DNA of 38,190 nt from an uncultured Pseudoxanthomonas sp. (GCF_946886695.1 NZ_CAMPJD010000047.1:1-38190); one strand, 5' to 3'. Shown: positions 8,793-18,219, counted from the first letter of the stretch. The notes: generated by a model not told the origin, from the sequence alone. Numbers and translations: made by a program.

Positions 8793-9122
8793 ATGTCACG
8801 CACCACACGCGGCTTTACGCTGATCGAGCTGATGATCGTGGTTGCCATCATCTCCATCCTGTCCGCCATCGCACTGCCGGCATACAACAACTATCGGATC
8901 CGCGCGGCGGAAGGCGCTTGCCAGGCCGAGATGAAAAGCTACGCCAACTTTTCCTTGGCCACTCTGCACAACAACGACACACCGGATGCCGCCCCGCTCG
9001 AGGCATGCAGTGCAGCCGACGATGCGACCGCCGTCGGCGCGGACATCACGGGAACGCCACAGGAGCCCGGCACGCGACGCACGCTCTGCGATATGGAAAC
9101 CGGCAACTGCGTACTGGAGTAA
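8793..9122 (+). CDS. Type IV pilin, second copy (short, four cysteines)
   Basis: This 109-aa prepilin is a tandem paralogue of the gene at 8187. The leader MSRTTRG is followed by [16 protein letters not shown], and the first ~50 residues are nearly identical to the first copy ([19 protein letters not shown]). The rest has diverged, but cysteines at 43, 72, 99 and 106 keep the same order, and the last two are again 7 apart. The mature chain is about 102 aa. AGGGG upstream of ATG 8793 can serve as the ribosome site. No terminator is seen between its stop and pilB 144 bp later, so its transcript may continue into pilB. It may be a second major pilin, an alternative subunit or a minor pilin; the sequence does not settle this. 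Confidence 0.93.
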   Translation: MSRTTRGFTLIELMIVVAIISILSAIALPAYNNYRIRAAEGACQAEMKSYANFSLATLHNNDTPDAAPLEACSAADDATAVGADITGTPQEPGTRRTLCDMETGNCVLE

Positions 9123-9266
9123 GTCATCCGGCGGATGCCGCTTCCGCGTGAAGGCAAGCGCACAGTGGCGATGAAGACATTTCGCATCATTGGGGGCGCG
9201 GTGCTTCCCATGACTAAAATGCAGCGCCTGAGCTAAAGTCTCACGCAGATTCCGGAGCTTCCCGCC

Positions 9267-11000
9267 ATGAACGCAGTCCCCGCAGCCAATCTCGTAGGCA
9301 TCACCGGCCTCGCCCGCCGCTTGGTCCAGGACGGCGCCATGGACGAGGCCAGCGCTCGTGCCGCCATGGCCCATGCTACGGAAGCCAAGGTGCCTTTGCC
9401 GCAGTGGATCGCGGAAAAGCGGCTGGTCACAGCACCGCAACTGGCGGCCGCGAACGCGATGGAATTCGGCATGTCGCTGCTGGATGCAACGGCATTCGAC
9501 CCGACCCACAGCGCACTCAAGCTGGTCAGCGAGGAACTGGTGCAGAAGCACCAGGTGCTCCCCCTCTTCAAGCGCGGCAACAAGCTCTTCGTCGGTGTCG
9601 CCGATCCCACCCGCAGCCATGGCGCACTGGACGAGATCAAGTTCCACACCAACTTGATCGTCGAGCCGGTGCTGGTGGACGAGGACCAGCTGCGTCGTAC
9701 CCTCGAACAATGGCAGAACGCCGCCAACAACCTGTCCAGCAACTTCGGCGATGACGACGACGGGCTGGAAAGCTTGGAGGTGGATGCTTCCGATGAGGAC
9801 GGCGGTACCGACAATGCGGTCGACTCGAAGGGCGATGACACGCCGGTCGTCAAGTTCGTCAACAAGGTCCTGGTGGATGCCATCAAGCGCGGCGCCTCGG
9901 ACATCCACTTCGAGCCGTACGAAAACGACTACCGCGTGCGGCTGCGCGTGGACGGCATCCTGAAGCAGGTCGCCAAGGCGCCGACCAAGCTGAAGGACCG
10001 CATTGCCGCGCGCATCAAGGTGATGGCGCAACTGGACATCGCCGAGAAACGCGTGCCACAGGACGGGCGCATCAAGCTGAACCTGTCCAAGAGCAAGCAG
10101 ATGGACTTCCGCGTCAGCACGCTGCCCACGCTGTTCGGCGAAAAGGTCGTGCTGCGTATCCTGGACGGCAGCGCCGCCAAGCTGGGCATCGACAAACTGG
10201 GCTACGAGCCCGACCAGCAGAAGCTGTTCGAGGACGCCATCCAGAAGCCCTACGGCATGGTGCTGGTCACCGGCCCTACCGGCTCGGGCAAGACCGTATC
10301 GCTGTATACCGCACTGGGCATCCTCAACGACGAGACGCGTAACATCTCCACCGCCGAAGACCCGGTGGAAATCCGCCTGCCCGGCGTCAACCAGGTACAG
10401 CAGAACAACCGCCGCGGCATGACCTTCGCCGCCGCCCTGCGCAGCTTCCTGCGACAGGATCCGGACATCATCATGGTCGGCGAAATCCGCGACCTGGAAA
10501 CGGCCGAGATCGCGATCAAGGCCGCGCAGACCGGCCACATGGTGCTGTCCACGCTGCACACGAACGACGCGCCGCAGACCGTCGCCCGCCTGATGAACAT
10601 GGGCATCGCGCCGTACAACATCACCAGCTCGGTGACCCTGATCATCGCGCAGCGCTTGGCGCGCCGGCTGTGCTCGAAGTGCAAGCGCCCGGTGCAATTG
10701 CCCCCGCAGGCGCTGCTGGCGGAAGGCTTCAGCGAAGCCGAGATCGCCGCGGGCTTCACCGTTTACGAGGCCGTCGGTTGCGACGAGTGCACGGGTGGTT
10801 ACAAGGGCCGTACCGGCATCTACCAGGTGATGCCGATGAACGACGCGATCCAGGAGATCGTGCTGGAAGGCGGCAATGCCATGCAGATCGCGGAAAAGGC
10901 CCAGAAGGCCGGCATCCGCGACCTGCGCCAGTCGGCGCTGATGAAAGTGCGCAACGGCATCACCAGTCTGGCCGAGATCAACCGCGTCACCAAGGATTGA
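9267..11000 (+). CDS. pilB: Type IV pilus assembly ATPase PilB
   Basis: PilB is the cytoplasmic hexameric motor that powers pilus extension. It has 577 aa, a normal length. The N-terminal GspE-type domain covers about 1-150. An acidic stretch (GDDDDGLESLEVDASDEDGG, about 161-180) links it to the ATPase. Walker A is GPTGSGKT (336-343). The Asp-box region is QDPDIIMVGEIRDLETAEIA, and the His-box is GHMVLSTLHTNDAPQT. A tetracysteine zinc motif CSKC...CDEC lies near 470-510. Start ATG 9267 has GGAG about ten bases upstream. It sits directly ahead of pilC and pilD in the order known from other type IVa clusters. No pilT-like retraction ATPase is in the window. Confidence 0.98.
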   Translation: MNAVPAANLVGITGLARRLVQDGAMDEASARAAMAHATEAKVPLPQWIAEKRLVTAPQLAAANAMEFGMSLLDATAFDPTHSALKLVSEELVQKHQVLPLFKRGNKLFVGVADPTRSHGALDEIKFHTNLIVEPVLVDEDQLRRTLEQWQNAANNLSSNFGDDDDGLESLEVDASDEDGGTDNAVDSKGDDTPVVKFVNKVLVDAIKRGASDIHFEPYENDYRVRLRVDGILKQVAKAPTKLKDRIAARIKVMAQLDIAEKRVPQDGRIKLNLSKSKQMDFRVSTLPTLFGEKVVLRILDGSAAKLGIDKLGYEPDQQKLFEDAIQKPYGMVLVTGPTGSGKTVSLYTALGILNDETRNISTAEDPVEIRLPGVNQVQQNNRRGMTFAAALRSFLRQDPDIIMVGEIRDLETAEIAIKAAQTGHMVLSTLHTNDAPQTVARLMNMGIAPYNITSSVTLIIAQRLARRLCSKCKRPVQLPPQALLAEGFSEAEIAAGFTVYEAVGCDECTGGYKGRTGIYQVMPMNDAIQEIVLEGGNAMQIAEKAQKAGIRDLRQSALMKVRNGITSLAEINRVTKD

Positions 11001-11052
11001 GGCGGAGGACAGGCTCCCGCGCGCAATTCCACACTTTGATGCTCCGCTACCT

Positions 11053-11215
11053 CGCGGTTGTAGGAGCGCTTTCAGGCGCGATGCTCCTGATTCGGATCGG
11101 GCGCGAAGCCGTCCCGCAAAAGTGCACCCTTACAAATGAGCAGGGTTGGGCAGGCGGCTATACCTGCGACGCGCCGGCCAAGAGCATCGCGCCTGAAGGC
11201 GCTCCTACAACCGCG
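11053..11215. repeat. Inverted repeat pair between pilB and pilC
   Basis: Two 33-nt arms (11053-11085 and 11183-11215) are inverted copies with one mismatch; the core is TGTAGGAGCGC...GGCGCGATGCT. A 97-nt spacer separates them. The ~360-bp gap between pilB and pilC holds this pair and no supported gene. It resembles the widespread REP type of Pseudomonas and Xanthomonas relatives. Confidence 0.85.
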
Positions 11216-11362
11216 CGGTGGCGGCCCGCTCGGGGCCGCCCGGCCCCGGCCATATCACCGAAACCCGGCCGCCGTCACAGGCGCAGCGCTTCCCTTGGGC
11301 GGATAACCGGCTAACATGGGGCGATGAAGTCCGGATGGGGAAAGCCGGACAGGGGAAATCCG

Positions 11363-12628
11363 ATGGCCGTGACCCGCTCCGCCGCCAAGAAAGCCGCCTC
11401 CGCGCCCGTCCGCGAGAACCCGCTGAACCTGTTCATCTGGGAGGGCACCGACAAGCGCGGCGTCAAGATGAAGGGCGAGCAGCAGTCCAAGAACGCCAAC
11501 TTCCTGCGCGCCGAGCTGCGCAAGCAGGGCATCACGCCCAACGTGGTCAAGGTGAAGGGGAAGCCGCTGTTCGGCTCCGCCGGCAAGCCGGTATCGCCGA
11601 AGGACATCGCCTTCTTCAGCCGCCAGATGGCGACGATGATGAAATCCGGCGTACCGATCGTATCGTCGCTGGAGATCATCGAAAGCGGACAGAAGAACAT
11701 CCGCATGAAGAAGATGGTCGAGCAGATCCGTTTCGACATCGAAGGCGGCTCTTCGCTGCACGAAGCGATCAGCAAGCACCCCGTGCAGTTTGACGAGCTG
11801 TACCGCAATTTGGTGCGAGCGGGCGAAGGTGCGGGCGTACTGGAAACGGTGTTAGAGACGATTGCCAACTACAAGGAAAATCTCGAAGCCCTCAAAGGCA
11901 AGATCAAGAAGGCACTGTTCTATCCGGCGGCAGTAGTCGCCGTGGCCATCCTGGTCACGTCGGTGATCCTGATGTTCGTGATTCCAGAGTTCGAGAAGAC
12001 CTTCGCCAGCTTCGGCACCGAGCTGCCGGCCTTCACCCAGATGATCATGGGCGCCTCGCGCATCATGGTCAGCTGGTGGTGGGCCATCCTGATTGTGGTG
12101 GCGGGCAGCATCTTTACTGCCCTGTTTTTCTTCAAACGGTCGCCCGCGTTCCAGCATGCAGTCGACCGTGCCATCCTGAAAGTGCCGGTAATCGGCCAGA
12201 TCATGCACAACTCATCCATCGCCCGCTTCGCCCGTACCACGGCGGTGACCTTCAAGGCCGGCGTGCCGCTGGTCGAGGCGTTGGATACAGTGGCCGGCGC
12301 CACCGGCAATACGGTGTACGAGAGAGCAGTCTTCCGCATGCGCGACGACGTATCGGTCGGCTATCCCCTCAACATGGCGATGAAGCAGACCCAGCTGTTC
12401 CCGCACATGGTGGTGCAGATGACCGCCATCGGTGAGGAAGCCGGCGCACTGGACACCATGCTGTTCAAGGTGGCCGAGTACTTCGAGCAGGAGGTCAACA
12501 ACGCGGTGGATGCGTTGGCCAGCCTGATCGAACCCTTCATCATGGTCATCATCGGCGTGCTGGTCGGTGGCCTGGTCATTGGCATGTACCTGCCGATCTT
12601 CAAGATTGCGGCGACGGTGGTCGGCTGA
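11363..12628 (+). CDS. pilC: Type IV pilus inner-membrane platform protein PilC
   Basis: PilC is the GspF-type membrane protein that couples PilB to pilin polymerisation. From ATG 11363 it has 421 aa, starting MAVTRSAAKKAASAP. It has the two GspF repeats: FFSRQMATMMKSGVPIVSSL with a following helix bundle, and a second around IARFARTTAVTFKAGVPLVEAL. Membrane segments lie near VVAVAILVTSVILMFVIPEF, MVSWWWAILIVVAGSIFTAL and the C-terminal IEPFIMVIIGVLVGGLVIG. An in-frame ATG at 11324 would add 13 residues. I prefer 11363 because GGGGAA lies 7 bases upstream and the family usually begins close to this point. pilD follows after 3 bases. Confidence 0.97.
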   Translation: MAVTRSAAKKAASAPVRENPLNLFIWEGTDKRGVKMKGEQQSKNANFLRAELRKQGITPNVVKVKGKPLFGSAGKPVSPKDIAFFSRQMATMMKSGVPIVSSLEIIESGQKNIRMKKMVEQIRFDIEGGSSLHEAISKHPVQFDELYRNLVRAGEGAGVLETVLETIANYKENLEALKGKIKKALFYPAAVVAVAILVTSVILMFVIPEFEKTFASFGTELPAFTQMIMGASRIMVSWWWAILIVVAGSIFTALFFFKRSPAFQHAVDRAILKVPVIGQIMHNSSIARFARTTAVTFKAGVPLVEALDTVAGATGNTVYERAVFRMRDDVSVGYPLNMAMKQTQLFPHMVVQMTAIGEEAGALDTMLFKVAEYFEQEVNNAVDALASLIEPFIMVIIGVLVGGLVIGMYLPIFKIAATVVG

Positions 12629-12631
12629 TCC

Positions 12632-13495
12632 ATGGCGTTTCTGGATCAGCACCCCGAACTGGGGTACCCGGTGGTGGCAGGCCTCGGCCTGCTGGTGGGC
12701 AGCTTCCTCAATGTGGTCATCCTGCGGCTGCCGAGGCGGCTGGAGTGGGAGTGGAAGCGTGACGCCCGCGAGGTGCTGGAGGAGCCGGAGATCTACGATC
12801 CGCCGCCTCCCGGCATCGTGGTGGAACGCTCGCACTGCCCGCACTGCAAGACGGCGCTGTCCTGGTACGAGAACATCCCGCTGTTCAGCTGGCTGGCCCT
12901 GCGCGGCAAGTGCCGCCACTGCAAGGCCCCGATCTCGCCGCAGTACCCGCTCGTCGAGCTGCTGACCGCGCTGCTGGCGGTGGCCTCGGTATGGCGGTTC
13001 GGCTTCGGCTGGCAGGGATTCGGCGCGGCGTTGCTGAGTTGCTACCTGGTGGCGTTGAGCGGCATCGATCTGCGCACACGGCTGCTGCCCGACCAGCTGA
13101 CGCTGCCGTTGATGTGGCTGGGCCTGATCGGCAGCCTCGATAACCTGTACATGCCCGCCAAGCCGGCACTGCTGGGCGCCATCGCCGGCTACGTGTCGCT
13201 GTGGCTGGTGTGGTGGCTGTTCAAGCAGATCACCGGCAAGGAAGGCATGGGCCGGGGCGATTTCAAGCTCCTCGCGGCCCTCGGCGCCTGGGTGGGATTG
13301 AATGGCGTGCTGCCCATCATCCTGATCTCCTCGCTCGTGGGTGCCGTGGTCGGTTCGGCCTGGCTGGCGATGCGGGGCCGCGACCGCGCCACGCCGATCC
13401 CGTTCGGCCCCTATCTGGCCATCGCGGGCTGGATCGTGTTTTTCTGGGGCCAGCAGATCGTGGACGCCTACCTGCGTTTCGCCGGCCTGAAGTAG
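12632..13495 (+). CDS. pilD: Prepilin peptidase / N-methyltransferase PilD
   Basis: This inner-membrane aspartyl protease cleaves the type IV pilin leader after Gly and N-methylates the new Phe. It has 287 aa. Near the N-terminus is GSFLNVVILRLPRRLE. A cytoplasmic loop carries the zinc-type tetracysteine set C69, C72, C94 and C97 (CPHC, CRHC). Catalytic aspartates are Asp146 in GIDLRTRLLPD and Asp210 in GKEGMGRGDFKLLAALGAW. About eight membrane helices are visible. It starts 3 bases after the pilC stop, so translation is likely coupled. Its substrates include the two pilins upstream. Confidence 0.98.
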   Translation: MAFLDQHPELGYPVVAGLGLLVGSFLNVVILRLPRRLEWEWKRDAREVLEEPEIYDPPPPGIVVERSHCPHCKTALSWYENIPLFSWLALRGKCRHCKAPISPQYPLVELLTALLAVASVWRFGFGWQGFGAALLSCYLVALSGIDLRTRLLPDQLTLPLMWLGLIGSLDNLYMPAKPALLGAIAGYVSLWLVWWLFKQITGKEGMGRGDFKLLAALGAWVGLNGVLPIILISSLVGAVVGSAWLAMRGRDRATPIPFGPYLAIAGWIVFFWGQQIVDAYLRFAGLK

Positions 13496-13584
13496 GCGCC
13501 CCCGTGGGCGATGCCCTTCTCCCGCACGGCGCGGGAGCATAGGCGTCTCGACCTCGACCGACGGCGCTCGTACATAATCCGCCC

Positions 13585-14205
13585 ATGAGCGATTACTTCA
13601 TCGGACTTACCGGCGGCATCGCCTCCGGGAAAAGTGCGCTTGAGAGAGCATTTGCCGCACGCGGCATCGCGGTGGCCGATGCCGACCTGCTGGCGCGCGA
13701 GGTGGTCCGGCCAGGCGAACCCGCGCTGGCCGCCGTGGCGGAGCGCTTCGGGCGCGATGTGCTGATGGCGGACGGCCAACTGGACCGGGCGGCGTTGCGT
13801 GTCCGCGTATTCGGGAACGAGGAAGAGCGGCGCGCACTGGAAGCGATCCTGCATCCTCCCATCCGCGCGCGATTGCTCGCCCTCTGCCGGCGCGCCGCCA
13901 GCCCCTACGCCATCGCGACGATCCCCCTGCTCACCGAAGGCGGTGGCCGCCGGACCTATCCCTGGCTGCACCGCATCGTGGTGGTGGATACCCCGGTCGC
14001 CGTGCAGAAGGCACGGTTGATGCAACGTGACGGCGTCGACGCTGCGCTGGCGGAGAAGATGCTGGCCGCCCAGGCCTCGCGCGTGGACCGGCTGGCGCTG
14101 GCCGACGACATTGTCGTCAACGATGGCGACATCAGCCACCTGCAACACGCCGCCGACGAGTTGCATCGGCGCTATCTGGCGCTTGCCGCCACCGTCTCTT
14201 CGTAG
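13585..14205 (+). CDS. coaE: Dephospho-CoA kinase
   Basis: This enzyme phosphorylates the ribose 3'-hydroxyl of dephospho-CoA, the last step of coenzyme A synthesis. It has 206 aa. The P-loop GLTGGIASGKS is at 7-17. VADADLLAREVV and the lid region (VQKARLMQRDGVDAALAEKML) are typical. LADDIVVNDGDISHL lies near the C-terminus. It lies 89 bp after pilD; the pilBCD-coaE order is common in gammaproteobacteria. The TAG stop (14203-14205) is supplied by the end of a palindromic repeat. The yacG/zapD genes that often follow coaE are not present here. Confidence 0.97.
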   Translation: MSDYFIGLTGGIASGKSALERAFAARGIAVADADLLAREVVRPGEPALAAVAERFGRDVLMADGQLDRAALRVRVFGNEEERRALEAILHPPIRARLLALCRRAASPYAIATIPLLTEGGGRRTYPWLHRIVVVDTPVAVQKARLMQRDGVDAALAEKMLAAQASRVDRLALADDIVVNDGDISHLQHAADELHRRYLALAATVSS

Positions 14206-14278
14206 AGCGGAGCTTGCTCCGCTGCCCCTGCCGGAGCTGCCGGAGACGGATCGCGCAGCCGAGCAAGCTCGGCTCTAC
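14202..14278. repeat. Paired palindromic repeats between convergent coaE and the Nudix-ThiE gene
   Basis: Two related palindromes (14202-14223 and 14257-14278) share the outer end GTAGAGC in opposite orientations and a GAGCTTGCTC-type core. The TAG of the left copy is the coaE stop, and the TAG of the right copy, read on the minus strand, is the stop of the convergent gene. A relative lies at 18360-18377. Confidence 0.85.
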
Positions 14279-15249
14279 CCCATCGACGGCGTTTCCCGGT
14301 CCGTGGCCGGCCACAGTCCGCGGATCGCGGCGATGCCCTGCGCCCCATGCCGGCGCGCGTCGGCGATGTCGTCGTTCGCCATGCCGCCGATGGCGTAGAT
14401 CGGCAAGGACACGCCCTCGCGCAGGTGGGCGAAGCCCGGCCATCCCAGCGACTCGCCGCCGGGGTGGCTCAGGGTCGGGTAGACGCTGCCCACCACCGCG
14501 AAATCGCACCCCAGCGCCTCCGCTTGCCGCAGGTCCGATGCGGCATGGCAGGACGCCGCGACGGGTAATCCCTCCGGCAGTGGCCGCTCCGACAGTGCCG
14601 CCAGTTGCGTGGCACGCAGATGGACGCCGACCTGCAGTTCGCGCGCCAGGTCCACGTCGCCGTTCAGCAGCACCTCGGCGCCGGCCGTGCGGCAGCGCGC
14701 GACAGCTTCCTTCGCCAGCGATCGCCAGGTGTCGTCCGACAGGCTGCGCGCACGCACCTGCACGCGACGGATACCCTGCGACAACGCGTGATCCAGCGAG
14801 GCCAGCCAGCGAGGCGGATCCTCGGGTTCCGGCGTGACCAGGTAACGGTCCGACTGCATGAGCGCCGCCACCACCGGGCGATCCGCTGGCGGCATGTCGT
14901 AGCGCATCAGTTTGTCCGGCGCGACCCAGGCCAGCGCTTGGCCTTCGTGCCCGCGCGGCGCGCCTTCCCATCCGGTCAGCTGCCGCACTTCCAGGCACAG
15001 GCGCTTGTCGGGGTATTGCTGGGGCACGCTGATGAGGTGGTCGCCGACCCGGGCCTCGATGCCCAGTTCCTCGCGCAGTTCGCGTACCAGGGCATCCTCG
15101 GGGCTTTCCCCGGGTTCCTGCTTGCCTCCGGGAAACTCCCAGCGCCCCGCCAGGTCGCGCCCTTCCGTCCGGCGGGTCAGCAGGATGCGGCCGCGTGCGT
15201 CGGTGATGACGGCGGCCATGACGTGGATGGAGCGCAACGGAGTGAGCAT
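14275..15249 (-). CDS. Nudix hydrolase (MutT-like) fused to a ThiE-like domain
   Basis: The N-terminal half is a MutT-type Nudix hydrolase, a family that removes oxidised nucleotides such as 8-oxo-dGTP. The Nudix box starts at GKQEPGES and runs through REELGI (about 42-64), in standard G-x5-E-x7-REUxEExGU form. The C-terminal half (about 150-324) resembles thiamine phosphate synthase (TIM barrel): VLLNGDVDLAREL, GVHLRATQL, CDFAVVGSVYPTLSHPG and YAIGGM. The phosphate and substrate motifs are changed from true ThiE (GVHLRAT instead of GVHLGQ), so thiamine activity is doubtful. Start ATG 15249 gives 324 aa; GTG 15303 and ATG 15219 are alternatives, and no start has a clear ribosome site. The secA-mutT order is shared with E. 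coli. Confidence 0.88.
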   Translation of the reverse strand: MLTPLRSIHVMAAVITDARGRILLTRRTEGRDLAGRWEFPGGKQEPGESPEDALVRELREELGIEARVGDHLISVPQQYPDKRLCLEVRQLTGWEGAPRGHEGQALAWVAPDKLMRYDMPPADRPVVAALMQSDRYLVTPEPEDPPRWLASLDHALSQGIRRVQVRARSLSDDTWRSLAKEAVARCRTAGAEVLLNGDVDLARELQVGVHLRATQLAALSERPLPEGLPVAASCHAASDLRQAEALGCDFAVVGSVYPTLSHPGGESLGWPGFAHLREGVSLPIYAIGGMANDDIADARRHGAQGIAAIRGLWPATDRETPSMG

Positions 15250-15315
15250 GGAAGAAGCTTGCCGGGAACGGTCAGGTAGACGCAAATAGTCTCGCCCGGA
15301 CACGATGCCGCGCGC

Positions 15316-15345
15316 AAAGAAAAAGCCGCGCGGTGCGCGGCTTTT
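15316..15345 (-). terminator. Rho-independent terminator after secA
   Basis: A perfect 11-bp stem (AAAAGCCGCGC with GCGCGGCTTTT, 3-nt loop) on the minus strand is followed by TTTTTCTTT. It lies 26 bases past the secA stop and upstream of the Nudix-ThiE gene, separating the two transcripts. Confidence 0.92.
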
Positions 15346-15370
15346 CCGTCAGGCGAGGTGCGGCGGCGTC

Positions 15371-18124
15371 TCAGCCGAGCTGGCCGTGGCAGTGCTTGTA
15401 CTTCTTGCCGCTGCCGCAGGGGCACGGATCGTTGCGACCGACCTTGGGGGCGTCTCGGTGCGCCGGCATCGGGCCCGACTGCACGTAACCGCCCTGCGCC
15501 GCAGCCAGCTGCCGGGCCTGTTCGGCTTCCTCGTCGGCGCTGTAGCCGCCGGCATCCTGATGCTGGAACTGCATCTGCCGGGCCTGTGCCTCGGCCATGG
15601 CGCGCTCCTGCGCTTCCAGCGCGGCGACTTCCTCCTCGCTGCGGATGCGGACGCGCGACAGCAGGGTCACCACTTCGCTCTTCACCCGTTCCAGCATGCC
15701 GGAGAACAACTCGAACGCTTCCTTCTTGTACTCCTGCTTCGGCTGCTTCTGCGCGTAGCCACGCAGGTGGATGCCCTGGCGCAGGTAGTCCATGCGCGCC
15801 AGGTGTTCCTTCCAGTTCTTGTCCAGCACGGTCAGCATGATGTGCTTTTCCAGCGCACGCATGGTCTCATCGCCTATCACCGCTTCCTTGTCGGCGAAAT
15901 GCTTGTCCATCGCTTCCTGTACGCGACGCTCGATGGTCTCGGCATCGAGCTCCTCGGCGTCCTCGCGCCAGCGGCTCACGGGCAGCTCCACGCCCATTTC
16001 CTCGCCGAGTTCGCGTTCCAGGCCCTGCAGGTCCCACTGTTCGTCCACCGAGTTCAGCGGCACGAAGCGCGCCACCGTTTCGGCGACCACGTCGCCGCGG
16101 ATGCCGTCGATGTTGTCCTTCACCGAATCGGCGTCGAGCAGTTCGTCGCGCTGCGCGTAGATCACTTTGCGCTGGTCGTTGTTGACGTCGTCGAAGTCGA
16201 GCAGGTTCTTGCGGATGTCGAAGTTGTGCGCTTCCACCTTGCGCTGCGCCTTCTCGATCTGCCGGCTGACCAGCTTGTCCTCGATGACGTCGTCTTCCTT
16301 CATGCCGATCAGCTTCATCGCCTTCTGGACCCAGTCCGAGGCGAAGATGCGCATCAGGTTGTCTTCCAGCGACAGGTAGAAGCGGGACGAACCCGGGTCG
16401 CCCTGACGGCCGGAACGGCCACGCAGCTGGTTGTCGATGCGGCGCGATTCGTGGCGTTCGGTGCCGACGATGTGCAGGCCACCGGCGGCCTTCACTTCGT
16501 CATGGCGCTTCTGCCATTCGGCCTTCACCGCGGCGCGGTCGGCGTCGCTGGCGTCTTCCGGCAGCGTCTCGTACTCGGCTTCCAGTGAACCGCCCAGCAC
16601 GATGTCGGTACCGCGGCCAGCCATGTTGGTGGCGATGGTGATCGCGCCCGGACGACCGGCCTGCGCCACGATGTGCGCTTCGCGCTCGTGCTGCTTGGCA
16701 TTGAGCACTTCGTGCGGCACGCCGGCCTTGGTAAGGAACTCGGACAGCATTTCCGACGTCTCGATGGACGTGGTGCCCACCAGCACCGGCTGGCCGCGCT
16801 GGTAGCAGTCCTGGATGTCGGCCAGCACCGCCTTGAACTTGCCCTGGCGGTTGAGGAACACCTGGTCGGGCGAATCCTTGCGCACGGTCGGGCGGTTGGT
16901 CGGGATGACGATGACTTCCAGGCCGTAGATGCTCTGGAACTCGAAGGCTTCGGTATCGGCCGTGCCGGTCATGCCGGACAGCTTCTTGTACATGCGGAAC
17001 AGGTTCTGGAACGTCACGCTGGCCAGCGTCTGGTTCTCGCGCTGGACCGGCACGCCTTCCTTCGCTTCGACCGCCTGGTGCAGGCCGTCGGACCAGCGGC
17101 GACCGGTCAGCGTGCGGCCGGTGAACTCGTCGACGATGACCACTTCGCCATCGCGCACGATGTAGTCCACGTCGCGCTGGTAGATGGCGTGCGCGCGCAG
17201 CGCGGCGTTGAGGTGGTGCACGACCGAGAGGTTGTTGGCGCCGTACAGCGGTTCTTCCTCGCTGATGATGCCGGCCTGCAGCAGCAGTTCCTCGGCGTGC
17301 TCCATGCCCGCTTCGGACAGGTGCACCTGCTTGCCCTTCTCGTCGACCCAATAATCGCCTTCGGCTTCCTCGTTCTCCTGCTTGATCAGCTGGGGGACGA
17401 TGCGGTTGACGCGGATGTACAGCTCGGGCGATTCATCGGCCGGGCCGGAAATGATCAGCGGGGTACGCGCCTCGTCGATCAGGATGGAGTCGACTTCGTC
17501 GACGATGGCGTAGTGCAGGCCGCGCTGGAAGCGGTCGGCGCGCGACATCGCCATGTTGTCGCGCAGGTAGTCGAAGCCGAATTCGTTGTTGGTGCCGTAG
17601 GTGATGTCGGCGGCGTAGGCGGCGCTCTTGTCGCCGTGCGGCATGCCGGGGTAGACGACGCCCACGCTCAGGCCCAGCCAGTTGTACAGGCGGCCCATCC
17701 AGGCGGAGTCGCGGCGGGCCAGGTAGTCGTTCACGGTGACGACGTGCACGCCCTTGCCTTCCAGCGCATTGAGGTAGGTGGGCAGCGTGGCGACCAGCGT
17801 CTTGCCTTCGCCGGTGCGCATTTCGGCGATCTTGCCCAGGTGCAGCACCATGCCACCGATCAGCTGCACGTCGTAATGGCGCATGCCCAGCACGCGGCGG
17901 CTGGCTTCGCGGCAGACCGCGAAGGCTTCGGGAAGGATCTTGTCGAGTGCTTCCCCGCCGGCGATGCGCTGCTGGAACTCCGGCGTCTTCGCCTTCAGCT
18001 GCTCGTCGGTGAGCGTCTGCAGCTCCGCTTCCAGCGTGTTGATCTTGTCGACGGTGCGGTGCAGCTGCTTGAGCAGGCGCTCGTTGCGGCTGCCGAAGAC
18101 GCGGGTAAGCAGGTTGTTGATCAT
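15371..18124 (-). CDS. secA: Preprotein translocase ATPase SecA
   Basis: SecA is the motor that pushes unfolded preproteins through SecYEG. From ATG 18124 it has 917 aa, the family's usual size, starting [20 protein letters not shown]. Walker A is GEGKT (105-109) and the DEAD-type Walker B is DEVD (209-212). [15 protein letters not shown] precedes it. [12 protein letters not shown] marks nucleotide-binding domain 2 and the later [15 protein letters not shown] region the helical scaffold. The extreme C-terminus has the zinc/SecB-binding motif [14 protein letters not shown]. An open frame upstream to 18196 is not family-like. An M23 peptidase gene lies upstream and a Nudix gene downstream. No SecM-type arrest peptide gene was found between lpxC and secA. 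Confidence 0.99.
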   Translation of the reverse strand: MINNLLTRVFGSRNERLLKQLHRTVDKINTLEAELQTLTDEQLKAKTPEFQQRIAGGEALDKILPEAFAVCREASRRVLGMRHYDVQLIGGMVLHLGKIAEMRTGEGKTLVATLPTYLNALEGKGVHVVTVNDYLARRDSAWMGRLYNWLGLSVGVVYPGMPHGDKSAAYAADITYGTNNEFGFDYLRDNMAMSRADRFQRGLHYAIVDEVDSILIDEARTPLIISGPADESPELYIRVNRIVPQLIKQENEEAEGDYWVDEKGKQVHLSEAGMEHAEELLLQAGIISEEEPLYGANNLSVVHHLNAALRAHAIYQRDVDYIVRDGEVVIVDEFTGRTLTGRRWSDGLHQAVEAKEGVPVQRENQTLASVTFQNLFRMYKKLSGMTGTADTEAFEFQSIYGLEVIVIPTNRPTVRKDSPDQVFLNRQGKFKAVLADIQDCYQRGQPVLVGTTSIETSEMLSEFLTKAGVPHEVLNAKQHEREAHIVAQAGRPGAITIATNMAGRGTDIVLGGSLEAEYETLPEDASDADRAAVKAEWQKRHDEVKAAGGLHIVGTERHESRRIDNQLRGRSGRQGDPGSSRFYLSLEDNLMRIFASDWVQKAMKLIGMKEDDVIEDKLVSRQIEKAQRKVEAHNFDIRKNLLDFDDVNNDQRKVIYAQRDELLDADSVKDNIDGIRGDVVAETVARFVPLNSVDEQWDLQGLERELGEEMGVELPVSRWREDAEELDAETIERRVQEAMDKHFADKEAVIGDETMRALEKHIMLTVLDKNWKEHLARMDYLRQGIHLRGYAQKQPKQEYKKEAFELFSGMLERVKSEVVTLLSRVRIRSEEEVAALEAQERAMAEAQARQMQFQHQDAGGYSADEEAEQARQLAAAQGGYVQSGPMPAHRDAPKVGRNDPCPCGSGKKYKHCHGQLG

Positions 18125-18177
18125 GTAGGGAACCGGAAAGGAAAAGGACACCGGGGCCGCGCGACTTCGGCGGGCCC

Positions 18178-18206
18178 AAAACGAAACAGGGCGCAAGGCG
18201 CCCTGT
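18178..18206 (-). terminator. Terminator-like hairpin between the M23 gene and secA
   Basis: On the minus strand a perfect 9-bp stem (ACAGGGCGC/GCGCCCTGT) with loop CTT is followed by TTCGTTTT. It can end the M23 gene transcript. It also lies just below a TACAAT -10-like word, so it may instead sit at the very start of a secA leader. Confidence 0.7.
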
Positions 18207-18219
18207 CTGGCAACACCGT

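Noticed and set aside
11040..11314. A small gene between pilB and pilC (frame containing KCTLTNEQGWAGGYTC)
   Set aside because: Most of the frame translates the two arms of an inverted repeat; no start with a ribosome site and no family resemblance.
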